DNA from: an uncultured Gemmatimonadota bacterium
GTDB taxonomy: Bacteria > Gemmatimonadota > Gemmatimonadetes > Gemmatimonadales > GWC2-71-9
NCBI GenBank assembly: GCA_937961295.1
Contig: CALGOK010000178.1
Span: forward strand, 1-7,885
DNA length: 7,885 nucleotides
Direction: 5' to 3'
Positions 1 to 6,870 of this stretch are shown in pieces. A program made the translations under genes and the position numbers. Each line of letters starts with the position of its first letter. The stretch's first letter is position 1. Below the pieces are notes generated by a model that had not been told where the DNA came from, did no database searches, and saw only the letters and a program-made list of their open reading frames with translations.

Positions 1-639
1 GCCGACGCCCGGCTCGCCGATGAGTACCGGATTGTTCTTGGTGCGCCGCGAGAGCACCTGCATCACCCGGCGCACCTCCTCGTCGCGCCCGATCACCGGG
101 TCGAGCTTCCCCTCGCGGGCGAGGTCGGTGAGGTTGCGGGTGAAGCGGTCGAGCGACTGGTACTTGTTCTCGGGTTCCTGGTCGGTCACGCGATGCGAGC
201 CGCGGATCTCGTCGAGCGCGTCGCGCAGCTCGCGCGGCTCGAGTCCCTCGTTCTCGATCAGCCGGCGCGCGGTGGTGCCCTTCTCCTCGACCAGCGCGAG
301 CAGCAGGTGCTCGGTGGAGATGTAGTCGTCACCCAGCTCCTTGGCGATCTTCTCGGCCCGGTCGAACACCTTCGAGACGGTGCGGTCCAGCGTCGGCATC
401 GCATCGGTCCCCTCCTGCCGCGGGAACGTCGCGATCTCCGACTCCACCTGGTTGGAGAGCCGCGGCACCACGACCCCGGCCTTGCGCAGGATCGGCTGCA
501 CGATCCCTTCCTCCTGCATCAGCAGGGCGGCGAGGATGTGCGCGTCGTTGACGACCGGATTGCCGCGGTTGCGCGCGTGCTCCAGCGCCGCGCGCACCGC
601 CTCCTGGGTCTTCAGCGTCAGTCGCTCAGGCCGAAGCAT
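1..639 (-). CDS. clpB: ATP-dependent disaggregase ClpB, N-terminal part (cut by window edge)
   Basis: First 213 codons of a ClpB-type Hsp100 chaperone, which with DnaK extracts and refolds aggregated proteins in the cytoplasm. The start reads MLRPERLTLKTQEAV, followed by a double Clp_N repeat over about residues 1-145; the second repeat contains DDYISTEHLLLALVEE. After a short linker comes the start of the first AAA+ domain, with KLDPVIGRDEEVRRV and SRRTKNNPVLIGEPGVG. The reading stops inside the Walker A motif at the window edge, so the rest, including the middle domain and second ATPase domain, is not visible. The LDPVIGRDEE and RRTKNNPVLIGEPGVG wording and the linker fit ClpB better than ClpA or ClpC, but without the middle domain ClpC is not fully excluded. 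The ATG at 639 is chosen because a good Shine-Dalgarno lies upstream and the family sequence begins there. An overlapping ATG at 655 is out of frame. It lies 75 nt downstream of the small secreted protein gene. Confidence 0.93.
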   Translation of the reverse strand, partial: MLRPERLTLKTQEAVRAALEHARNRGNPVVNDAHILAALLMQEEGIVQPILRKAGVVVPRLSNQVESEIATFPRQEGTDAMPTLDRTVSKVFDRAEKIAKELGDDYISTEHLLLALVEEKGTTARRLIENEGLEPRELRDALDEIRGSHRVTDQEPENKYQSLDRFTRNLTDLAREGKLDPVIGRDEEVRRVMQVLSRRTKNNPVLIGEPGVG

Positions 640-645
640 CGATTG

Positions 646-653
646 CCACCTCC
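646..653 (-). promoter_or_regulatory. Ribosome binding site of clpB
   Basis: On the minus strand this reads GGAGGTGG. The GGAGG core ends 9 nt before the ATG at 639. It is the strongest Shine-Dalgarno in the window and it decides the clpB start, since the nearby ATG at 655 is out of frame and overlaps the motif. Confidence 0.75.
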
Positions 654-693
654 ATGTTGCCCAGCCATGGGGCAAGCCCCGGACCGCGCTCCC

Positions 694-708
694 CTGCCGA
701 AACGGCAG
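694..708 (-). other. Small hairpin between the secreted protein gene and clpB
   Basis: CTGCCG and CGGCAG form a perfect 6-bp stem around a UUU triloop, beginning 6 nt after the TGA of the upstream gene. No T-run follows, so it is not a normal intrinsic terminator. It may be an mRNA-processing or stability structure, or chance in GC-rich DNA. A second short inverted repeat, GGGGCTTGCCCC, lies at 680-669. No CIRCE element or convincing heat-shock promoter was seen in this 75-nt gap. Confidence 0.35.
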
Positions 709-714
709 CGGAGG

Positions 715-1149
715 TCAGTTCGCCGGCACCACCAGCTTGAAGGTATCGCGCAGCGGGGGCGACCCCGGTAGGGTGACGGTCAGGTAGAGGTAGTAGACAA
801 AGGGCGGGGCGATGCGGCTGCCGCCCTCGATGGTGCCGTCCCAGACGGCCACGTGCCGGCCGCACCGGAGGGCGAGGCGTTCGATCGGCTCGCGGCCGCG
901 TGACCGCAGCCGCAGGGTGTGGACCGGCTTGATCAGGGCGTCGTGAACCTGGAGGGAGACCTCGGGCGTGCGGCCGCCCCGGCAGAGCTCGGCCGGAATG
1001 GTGAACGGCACCAGCGCCACCGGATAGACCGGTGCCGGTCGCGGTTCCTCGAGCTTGACTGCCGACGGGCTGGCCGGTCGCTGGGCCGCCGCCGGAACGG
1101 CCGCGGCGACGAGCAGCGACGCCACCCCCGGCACAACCAGCCGGCGCAT
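715..1149 (-). CDS. Small exported protein with FlgD-Ig-like C-terminus, function unknown
   Basis: A 144-residue protein. Residues 1-22 look like a Sec signal peptide: MRR, a hydrophobic core, then a VPAAA cleavage region before Gln23. A proline-rich stretch follows, then PFTIPAELCRGG (Cys56), a region of beta-strand character, RCGRHVAVWDGTIEGG (Cys96, WDG at 103-105) and FVYYLYLTV near 117-125. The WDG-x4-G-x(6-8)-YYLYL pattern resembles the FlgD-type Ig-like fold often found at the ends of secreted proteins in the Bacteroidota and Gemmatimonadota. The two cysteines could form a disulfide in the periplasm. The ATG at 1149 has GGGAG 6 nt upstream (1160-1156) and gives a complete signal peptide. 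It lies 115 nt after recO and 75 nt before clpB, with neither neighbour suggesting a role. No flagellar or secretion-system genes are nearby. The gene is well supported; its function is unknown. Confidence 0.8.
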   Translation of the reverse strand: MRRLVVPGVASLLVAAAVPAAAQRPASPSAVKLEEPRPAPVYPVALVPFTIPAELCRGGRTPEVSLQVHDALIKPVHTLRLRSRGREPIERLALRCGRHVAVWDGTIEGGSRIAPPFVYYLYLTVTLPGSPPLRDTFKLVVPAN

Positions 1150-1210
1150 CGACTACTCCCGGAATCGCGACGACGAGGCGAGTGGCGCTGGGCACCTCCA
1201 GCAAGGGGCG

Positions 1211-1230
1211 CGGCGGCCCGCAAGCCGCCG
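1211..1230 (-). other. GC-rich inverted repeat in the recO to secreted-protein gap
   Basis: CGGCGGC and GCCGCCG form a 7-bp stem with a 6-nt loop (TTGCGG), 34 nt past the recO stop. The bases after it on the transcribed strand are CGCCCCTTGC, without a T-run, so it is at best a weak terminator or an RNA end-protecting structure. The rest of the 115-nt gap (1150-1264) shows no clear promoter. Confidence 0.3.
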
Positions 1231-1264
1231 ATTGACTGCAACTTACCCGACCCGGGAAGCGCTG

Positions 1265-2011
1265 TCATCGCCCCCGGCGCCAGAGCTCGAGGGCGGGCAG
1301 CTCCGCCCCGGCAAGGTGGGAGACGATCCAGCGGGCGAGGAGCCGACGATGGGCCGCCGCGTGGCTGGGGTCGAGGTCCGGGGGATCGCCGCTGCCGCGG
1401 ACCAGGAACGCCAGCGCCGCCCGATCGTCGGCATCGAGCCGGATCGGCGATGCCCCCCGGTCGCAGCGGGCGCACAGCATGCCCCCTTCGCCGAGCGAGA
1501 AGGCCACCGTCCCTTCGGGAAGCTCGGCGGCGTCGCGGGCGCAGGCGTCGAGCGCGGGCGAGTGCCCGAGGGCGTCGACCAGCCCCCAGATGGCCCGCAG
1601 GCCGATCGTCTCGCCCAGCTCCGGAGGAGCGGCCTCCATCAGGCGCAGCCCGCCCTGGAAGACGTCGAACAGTTCCTCGTGCGGCGCCGGCGGGACGAAT
1701 CGCGCCATCAGCTCCGCGAGCACGCTCGCGGCATGGAACGCCTCGAGCGAGCGGGCCAGCGCCGCGTGCATGTCGGTGGGGTCGAACGCCGCAAGAGTGG
1801 CCAGCTCGCCGCGACCGGGGATCAGGTGTGCGGTGCCTTCGGCGAGGAGCTGCAGCGCGGGACCGATCCGCGACCTGGGACGGAGGGCGCCCTTGGCGAT
1901 GGCACCCACCACGCCGAGGTCACGCGTGGCGAGCCGGACGATGCGGGAGGTTTCGCCGTAGCGGATCGCCCCCACCACGATCGCCGGCGTCAGCGTCGCG
2001 GTGCCGGGCAC
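1265..2011 (-). CDS. recO: DNA repair protein RecO
   Basis: A 248-residue RecO, which works with RecF and RecR to displace SSB and load RecA on gapped DNA. The N-terminal OB-fold carries the family signature: IVVGAIRYGETSRIV (11-25), the LGVVGAIAKGALRPRSR stretch (32-48) and IGPALQLL. A helical middle (about 80-150) and a zinc-finger-like segment follow, with Cys157, Cys180 and Cys183. The position expected to hold the second Cys of the first CxxC is Asp160 (CARD), so the site would be C/D/C/C. Length is normal for the family. The start is GTG at 2011, the first possible start after an in-frame TGA at 2017-2015 that ends the lipoprotein gene; the two are separated by one codon (TCG). No strong Shine-Dalgarno is visible, so translation probably relies on coupling to the lipoprotein gene. 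This places recO at the end of the B12-uptake operon unless an internal promoter exists. Confidence 0.92.
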   Translation of the reverse strand: MPGTATLTPAIVVGAIRYGETSRIVRLATRDLGVVGAIAKGALRPRSRIGPALQLLAEGTAHLIPGRGELATLAAFDPTDMHAALARSLEAFHAASVLAELMARFVPPAPHEELFDVFQGGLRLMEAAPPELGETIGLRAIWGLVDALGHSPALDACARDAAELPEGTVAFSLGEGGMLCARCDRGASPIRLDADDRAALAFLVRGSGDPPDLDPSHAAAHRRLLARWIVSHLAGAELPALELWRRGR

Positions 2012-2014
2012 CGA

Positions 2015-3097
2015 TCAGTCGATCGTCCAGTTGAACAGTCGGTCGGCGGCGACCTCTGCGAGCGCCGCCGCAACGGGACACGGCCCGACGGCGATCTGGG
2101 GCCGCTCGACCAGCCCCGGGGAGAAGACCCGCACGCGGCCGGGAGCCGATGCACTGCACCCCCCCCGCTCCACCACGTAGGCGCGACCGAGCGCGTCGGT
2201 CACCAGCTCGGCCGGGAACGTGAGCGGGATGCCGCTCCCGAACGGCAGCGACAACCGGCGCTCGCGGGTGTTGAAGACCATCAGGCCGCCGGGTTCGCTG
2301 ACGAAGAGCACCCGCTCGAATCCGTCGCTGGTGATCCACGCCGGCTCGACGGGGCCCACCCGGGCGAACGACGCCACCTCCACGCTGCGAACGGCATCGA
2401 TCACGTCGAGGCGACCCTCGCCGCCCGCAAACGCGTCGCCCGCCACCAGCACATACACGTTGCCGTCCGCCCCGGTGGCGATCGGCCCGGCGTTCCCCGG
2501 ACCCGAGAGCGGGATCGAGTCGCGCGGCAGTCCCGGCTCGACCTGCAGCAGCCAGCTCGGACCGCGACCGCAGCCGACCGGGTCGACATCACACCCCTGC
2601 CGGTTGCTGATCGCGGCGAACACCTTCCCGCGCGTGGCCGTGAGCCCCTGCGGGCCACCCGGGGCATTGATCACCACCAGCTCGCCGGTGCGCACGTTGA
2701 TGCGACTCACGATCCCGGTCGACCAGCTGGCCACGTAGGCCACGTCATCCTCGCTCATCGTCACGGCGGCGACCTTGCCGAGCGAGAGCTGCCGCGTCGT
2801 GACCACCCTGGTCTCGAGGTCGACGATGGCCACGCCGCCGGCCAGCGTCTGGGGATTGGTGCCGGCAACGACCGCCACCTTGCCCCGCGCGGCCACGAAC
2901 CGCGGCACGAAGTCGAGGGTCCCGAGGGGCACGACTCCCTCGACCTGGCCGGAATCGACCGGCACCAGGGCCAGATTGCTGCTGGTGCTGTCGAGGACGA
3001 CCAGCACCTCGACCGGCAGCGTGCCAGTGCTGTTGGTCGGCGCACAGGCACCGACCAGCAGCGCGAGGAGGGCGAGGGTGAAGCCGGCTCGTGGCAT
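2015..3097 (-). CDS. Beta-propeller surface lipoprotein, BtuG-like candidate
   Basis: A 360-residue lipoprotein. The signal peptide ends in a lipobox, LVGAC with Cys18. Ala19 follows rather than Asp, which by the enterobacterial rule favours the outer membrane. The mature part consists of repeated short beta-strand units in YncE/YVTN style: GGVAIVDLETRVV (88-99), DDVAYVASWSTGIVSRINV (117-135), GKVFAAIS (157-164), GNVYVLVAG (212-220), ERVLFVSEPGGLMVFN (261-276) and GRAYVVE (304-310), enough for about six or seven blades. Cys169/Cys176 and Cys314/Cys340 could form disulfides. It starts 10 nt after btuB. Reading further upstream to 3352 would lose the signal peptide and overlap btuB. In Bacteroides, BtuG is a YncE-like seven-bladed propeller lipoprotein encoded beside btuB that binds B12 on the cell surface. 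Position, fold and lipobox make this a BtuG counterpart by inference. A lipid-anchored periplasmic binding protein is the main alternative. Codons 311-313 carry a run of eight G. Confidence 0.85.
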   Translation of the reverse strand: MPRAGFTLALLALLVGACAPTNSTGTLPVEVLVVLDSTSSNLALVPVDSGQVEGVVPLGTLDFVPRFVAARGKVAVVAGTNPQTLAGGVAIVDLETRVVTTRQLSLGKVAAVTMSEDDVAYVASWSTGIVSRINVRTGELVVINAPGGPQGLTATRGKVFAAISNRQGCDVDPVGCGRGPSWLLQVEPGLPRDSIPLSGPGNAGPIATGADGNVYVLVAGDAFAGGEGRLDVIDAVRSVEVASFARVGPVEPAWITSDGFERVLFVSEPGGLMVFNTRERRLSLPFGSGIPLTFPAELVTDALGRAYVVERGGCSASAPGRVRVFSPGLVERPQIAVGPCPVAAALAEVAADRLFNWTID

Positions 3098-3107
3098 CGC
3101 GATCCGA

Positions 3108-5045
3108 TCAGAAGGTGAGGCGCGCCCCTGCATGCAGGGTGCGGCCGCGGCCCGGGAAGCCGAACACGTGCTGGAACTCCGCGTCCAGCAGGTTCTCGCC
3201 CCGGGCAAGGAGGGTCGCGCCGACCCCCGCGAGGGAGCGAAGCGGCAGTTCCACCGAGGCGTCCACGGTGCCATAGGAGGGTAACGTGGTTCGGGCTGCC
3301 GGGAAATCCCGGAAGTCCGCATCGGCGCGCTCCCCGACCCAGCTGACGGCAACCGAGGCGACGGCGGCGCCGGGCCGCGCGAGCAGGGTGAGGCCGCCCC
3401 GGGTCGCGGGCCGGCGCAGCAGCGTCTCCCCCTGGGTAAACACCACGGATGCGGACGCCCCCGTGTCGGTCACCTCGGTGTCGAGCAGGGTCAGGTGGGC
3501 TCGCACGCTCACCGCGCGGGAGACCGCGGCCGTCAGCGAGGCCTCGATCCCTCGCGACCGGGCGCCCTGCAAGTTGGCATAGGTCGGCTCCCCCGGCTGG
3601 GCGGAGATGTACTGGATCAGGTCGCGCATCGCCTGGTGGAACGCCGTGACCGAGACTCCCACCCCGCCGCGGCGGTACTCCACCCCGATCTCGACGCTGG
3701 TGCTGGTCTCCGGCTTGAGATCGGCGTTGCCCACCTCGAACGGCGACGCCGCGAACAGCTCGGAGAAGGTCGGCGCCTTGAATCCGGTGCCCACCGAACC
3801 CCAGGTGCGCACCGCATCGGCGAGTCGCCAGGAGAGCCCCGCCCGCGTGGTCGCATGAGTGCCGAAGGCGGAGTTGTCGTCCACCCGCAGTCCCGCCAGC
3901 AGGTCCACACCCGGCGCCACGCCGGCGAGCAGTTGCGCCCAGCCGTTCCGCGTGGTCCGCTCGGCCTCGAAGCGCGCGCTGTCGACGAACGCGCCGAATC
4001 CGAAGTTGGAATGCGTCACGCTGCGCTGGTGCTCGGCCTCGCGCTCCACGCCCACCCCCCCGCTCAGGCGCACCCGCACACCGGCGCGCCAGTCGGCGTG
4101 AATCCCGGCCCCGCGCCGGCTCAGGATCGCGTCGCTCCGTCCCGCGAAGCCGAACCCGGTGGTGTCCGCCGCGCTGTCCTGCTCGTTGCGGGCATCGGCG
4201 TCCAGCCGGTGGCTCCACGCCTCGACGCCGAGACGAAGGGTTCGACCCAGGTCGCGGGACGCGGTGATGGCCAGCGCAAGATCGTCGTCATAGCGGCGCT
4301 GGTTCCGGTCCACCGCATTGCCGCTCCCGTCGGTGGGGAACCGGCCCATGGCGTCGCTCCACCGCACCACGGCATCCACCGTTCCGCGCGCACCGCCATC
4401 GACGCCGAGCCGCATGGTGGCGTTGACGTCCTCGAAGCGGTTGTTGAACGCGTAGATCCCGTCGGAGGCGAATCGGGAGAAGGACGCAGCACCGCGGAGG
4501 GCGCCGCTGCTGCCGCGCACCGCACCGCGCACGTCGCGCCCGCCGAAACTGCCGCTGCGCGCCTCGACCTCCCCGCGCAGGCGCCCATCGCCCGTGCGGG
4601 TGAACACCTGCACCACTCCGGCGATGGCGTCCGCGCCGTAGAGCACGCTGACCGGTCCGCGCACGATCTCGATCCGGTCGACATCCTCAAGCGACAGGGA
4701 GCCGAAGTCGAAGTAGCCGCCGGGATTGTTCATCGTCACCCCGTCGACCATCACCTTGGCATGGTCGCTCTCCGCGCCGCGAAGGAACAGCGATGCCTGG
4801 GCCCCGTACGAGCCCGACTGGGCCATCATGGCCCCGGGGACGTCACCGAGCGCATCGAGCAGGTAGGTGATCCCCCGGGCACGGAGTTCCTCGCCGGAGA
4901 TCACGGTCACTGCCGCGGGAACCGACGCGCGATCGGCCGCAGCGCGCGTGGCCGTGACCTGCAGGTCGGCGAGGTCCGCGGCCGGCGCCTGCGCCGCGAC
5001 GGGAGGAACGATGGCCAGCAGGACGGTGAGGAGAAGGCGTCGCAT
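3108..5045 (-). CDS. btuB: TonB-dependent outer-membrane cobalamin receptor, BtuB type
   Basis: A 645-residue TonB-dependent receptor that imports corrinoid across the outer membrane with energy from TonB-ExbBD. Residues 1-19 form a signal peptide (MRRLLLTVLLAIVPPVAAQ). A TonB-box-like DLQVTATR follows at 27-34, then the plug domain up to about 150: VPAAVTVISGEELRARGI, SLFLRGAESDHAKVMVDGV, DRIEIVRGPVSVLYGADAI and GVVQVFTR. These closely match the BtuB/colicin-receptor plug pattern. The remainder is the beta-barrel, ending in an aromatic residue (HAGARLTF) as outer-membrane barrels do. E. coli BtuB is slightly shorter, at about 614 residues with its signal. The ATG at 5045 shares one base with the btuD stop (TGATG), giving translational coupling. 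Open frame upstream of it belongs to btuD and was rejected. Substrate specificity comes mainly from the riboswitch and BtuC/BtuD context, since barrel sequence alone does not prove B12. A G7 run lies at 4055-4061. Confidence 0.92.
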   Translation of the reverse strand: MRRLLLTVLLAIVPPVAAQAPAADLADLQVTATRAAADRASVPAAVTVISGEELRARGITYLLDALGDVPGAMMAQSGSYGAQASLFLRGAESDHAKVMVDGVTMNNPGGYFDFGSLSLEDVDRIEIVRGPVSVLYGADAIAGVVQVFTRTGDGRLRGEVEARSGSFGGRDVRGAVRGSSGALRGAASFSRFASDGIYAFNNRFEDVNATMRLGVDGGARGTVDAVVRWSDAMGRFPTDGSGNAVDRNQRRYDDDLALAITASRDLGRTLRLGVEAWSHRLDADARNEQDSAADTTGFGFAGRSDAILSRRGAGIHADWRAGVRVRLSGGVGVEREAEHQRSVTHSNFGFGAFVDSARFEAERTTRNGWAQLLAGVAPGVDLLAGLRVDDNSAFGTHATTRAGLSWRLADAVRTWGSVGTGFKAPTFSELFAASPFEVGNADLKPETSTSVEIGVEYRRGGVGVSVTAFHQAMRDLIQYISAQPGEPTYANLQGARSRGIEASLTAAVSRAVSVRAHLTLLDTEVTDTGASASVVFTQGETLLRRPATRGGLTLLARPGAAVASVAVSWVGERADADFRDFPAARTTLPSYGTVDASVELPLRSLAGVGATLLARGENLLDAEFQHVFGFPGRGRTLHAGARLTF

Positions 5046-5869
5046 CACGTGGATTCCAGGTGCGGGGGGAGCGGTGTCGTCGCGCCGAACTCGTCGCGGC
5101 GGAGCGGCACCAGGTGGGGGCTGCCGTCGGGAAGCGCCTGCAGCGACACGGGCCAGCCGAACACGCGACTGAGCAGTGCCTCGTCGAGCACCGCGCGGGG
5201 CGCGCCGTCGGCCGCCACGGTGCCGTGATCGAACAGCACCACGCGGTCGGCGTAGCGCAGCGCGAGGTTGAGGTGATGGGTGATCGCGAGCACGCCGATG
5301 CCGCCGGCCACCAGCTCGCGGAGCAGCTCGAAGAGCGCCATCTCGTGCGCCAGGTCGAGCGCGGTGCCCGGCTCGTCGAGCAACAGGAACCGCGGTTCGG
5401 CGGCCAGGGCCCGCGCGACACGCACCCGCTGCCATTCCCCGCCGCTCAGCGTGTCCGTGCCGCGCTGGGCGAGTCCGGTCAGGTTGCACCGCTCGAGGGC
5501 ACGCGCCAGCGCGGCGCGATCCTCCGGCCCGACCGGCGCGAATGGGCCGAGGCGCGCCCAGCGGCCCAGCAGGACGGCCTCGTGCACCGCGAGCGGGAAC
5601 GCCGGCTCCTCGCGCTGCGGCATCGCCGACACCACGCGCGACAGGTCGGCTCGCGGCCAGTCACCGACCATGCGACCGTCGACCGTCACCCGCCCCCGCT
5701 CCGGGACGAGGGTGCCGAGGATCGTGCGGAAGACCGTGCTCTTGCCGCTGCCGTTCGGTCCGGCGACCACCAGCAGCTCGCCCGCATCCAGCCCGAGCGA
5801 GGCATCCCGCACTGCGGGCTCCGCCGCGCGCGGGTACCGCACCGTGATCCCGTCGATGCGGATGCTCAC
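5045..5869 (-). CDS. btuD: Cobalamin/iron-siderophore-type ABC transporter ATPase, BtuD-like
   Basis: A 274-residue ATPase of the FecE/BtuD/FhuC class that drives substrate import through the BtuC-like permease. All nucleotide-binding motifs are present: Walker A GPNGSGKST (37-45), Q-loop Gln85 (SAMPQ), signature LSGGEWQRV (141-149), Walker B FLLLDEP (161-167) with Glu166, D-loop GTALD (168-172) and H-loop His198 (ITHH). The segment VLLGRWARLGPF near 99-110 is typical of this class. The last 40-50 residues form a tail beyond the core, as in related importers. The start is GTG at 5869, whose GTGA overlaps the btuC stop by 4 nt. The open frame continues far upstream (to 7063), but that part lies inside btuC and the riboswitch and has no family sequence. 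The stop overlaps the btuB ATG. Iron-siderophore ATPases look similar; the B12 assignment rests on the riboswitch and on btuB. Confidence 0.92.
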   Translation of the reverse strand: MSIRIDGITVRYPRAAEPAVRDASLGLDAGELLVVAGPNGSGKSTVFRTILGTLVPERGRVTVDGRMVGDWPRADLSRVVSAMPQREEPAFPLAVHEAVLLGRWARLGPFAPVGPEDRAALARALERCNLTGLAQRGTDTLSGGEWQRVRVARALAAEPRFLLLDEPGTALDLAHEMALFELLRELVAGGIGVLAITHHLNLALRYADRVVLFDHGTVAADGAPRAVLDEALLSRVFGWPVSLQALPDGSPHLVPLRRDEFGATTPLPPHLEST

Positions 5870-6870
5870 GACGCGCTCCGGCGGAGCAGCATTGCGAAGA
5901 TCGGGACCCCGACGAGGGCGGTGATGACGCCGACGGGAAGCTCCGCCGGCGCCAGCACCGTGCGCGCCCCCGCGTCGGCAAGCACCGTGAATGCACCACC
6001 GGCGAGGAACGCCGCCGGAAGGAGGCCGCGGTGGAGCGGTCCCACCGTCCATCGCAGCGCGTGCGGCACCACCAGCCCGACGAACCCGATCACGCCGGCA
6101 ACCGACACCGACGCGGCGGTGAGCACGGCGGTCGCGACAATCGCGAGGCGCCGGACTCGCGAGGCATCGGCCCCGAGGGCCAGCGCCGTGTCGTCGCCGA
6201 GCGCGAGCAGGTCGAGGCCGCGCGCGAGCCAGCCGAGCACCAGCAGCGCCGGCACCGCCGCGAGGGCAAACCGTCCCACCGCCGACCACGAGGCCCCGGC
6301 GAACCCGCCGAAGAGCCAGAGCGCCGCCGCGCGGAAGGTGAACGGGTCGGTGACGGCGAGGATCGCGGCGCTCACCGCACTCGCAAACGCGCCCACCACC
6401 ACCCCGGCCAGGATCAGCACCCGGGGATCGACGCGCCGGCCGGCCACCAGCGACACGCGGTACACCAGCGCGATCGCGGCGAGCGCGCCGAGAGTGGCGC
6501 ATGCCGCCACGCTCCAACCGGGCGGCAGGCCGATGACCACCGCGAGCACTGCACCGAGCCCCGCGCCGCCGGAGATGCCAAGCAGCCACGGCTCGGCCAG
6601 CGGATTGCCGACCACCGCCTGGAGCGCGGCGCCGGCCACCGCGAGCGCGCCGCCCACGCCGAATCCCAGCGCGATGCGCGGCACGCGCAGCTCGCGGATG
6701 ATCGCCGCGTCGGGGGATTCGGGATCGAGCAGCGCGGCGAGGACCTGTGCCGGCGTGAGGTCGACCGCACCGAAGGCCAGCGCGAGCAGGCACGCCGCGA
6801 CCGCGCCCGCGAACAGCAGCGCATGCACGAGTCGACGGGGTGCGACGGTGGCAGGCACGGAAACGCCCAT
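5866..6870 (-). CDS. btuC: FecCD-family permease of a cobalamin ABC transporter, BtuC-like
   Basis: A 334-residue inner-membrane permease, highly hydrophobic, with about ten predicted membrane segments; two copies would pair with two BtuD. Family marks are LRVPRIALGFGVGGALAVAG (61-80), LQAVVGNPLAEPWLLGIS (83-100), DPFTFRAAALWLFGG (175-189), the cytoplasmic coupling region LGADASRVRRLA (232-243), GFVGLVVPHALR (262-273) and the C-terminal ELPVGVITALVGVPIFAMLLRR (310-331, quoted in part). The ATG at 6870 gives the longest product, but it sits inside a perfect hairpin with GGAG directly against it. GTG codons at residue 5 (6858) and residue 15 (6828) are alternative starts and would remove no conserved part. 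It is the first gene after the cobalamin riboswitch and overlaps btuD by 4 nt. No substrate-binding protein gene (btuF) is adjacent in the window. Confidence 0.92.
   Translation of the reverse strand: MGVSVPATVAPRRLVHALLFAGAVAACLLALAFGAVDLTPAQVLAALLDPESPDAAIIRELRVPRIALGFGVGGALAVAGAALQAVVGNPLAEPWLLGISGGAGLGAVLAVVIGLPPGWSVAACATLGALAAIALVYRVSLVAGRRVDPRVLILAGVVVGAFASAVSAAILAVTDPFTFRAAALWLFGGFAGASWSAVGRFALAAVPALLVLGWLARGLDLLALGDDTALALGADASRVRRLAIVATAVLTAASVSVAGVIGFVGLVVPHALRWTVGPLHRGLLPAAFLAGGAFTVLADAGARTVLAPAELPVGVITALVGVPIFAMLLRRSAS

Noticed and set aside
666..680. Heat-shock sigma-32 promoter before clpB
   Set aside because: CCCCATGG resembles the -10 element, but no CTTGAA-like -35 lies at the right distance, and no CIRCE repeat is present.
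1211..1230. Intrinsic terminator after recO
   Set aside because: A stem exists but no T-run follows; kept only as a weak structural note.
2009..2020. Stop-codon readthrough giving a lipoprotein-RecO fusion
   Set aside because: The two frames are in phase, but RecO is cytoplasmic and the lipoprotein is exported, so a fusion makes no sense; coincidence is more likely.
1055..3118. Long plus-strand open frame of 687 codons
   Set aside because: It runs antisense across recO and the lipoprotein, is rich in Arg/Gly/His/Asp and has no recognisable domain; it is a shadow produced by high GC.
2015..3352. Extended version of the lipoprotein reading frame
   Set aside because: It would overlap btuB by 245 nt and bury the lipobox; the ATG at 3097 gives a textbook lipoprotein signal.
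3495..5228. Long plus-strand open frame opposite btuB
   Set aside because: Its composition is typical of antisense frames, whereas the minus strand encodes a full TonB receptor with all plug motifs.
3108..5489. Extended version of the receptor reading frame
   Set aside because: The extra part overlaps btuD and hides the signal peptide; the ATG at 5045 restores it.
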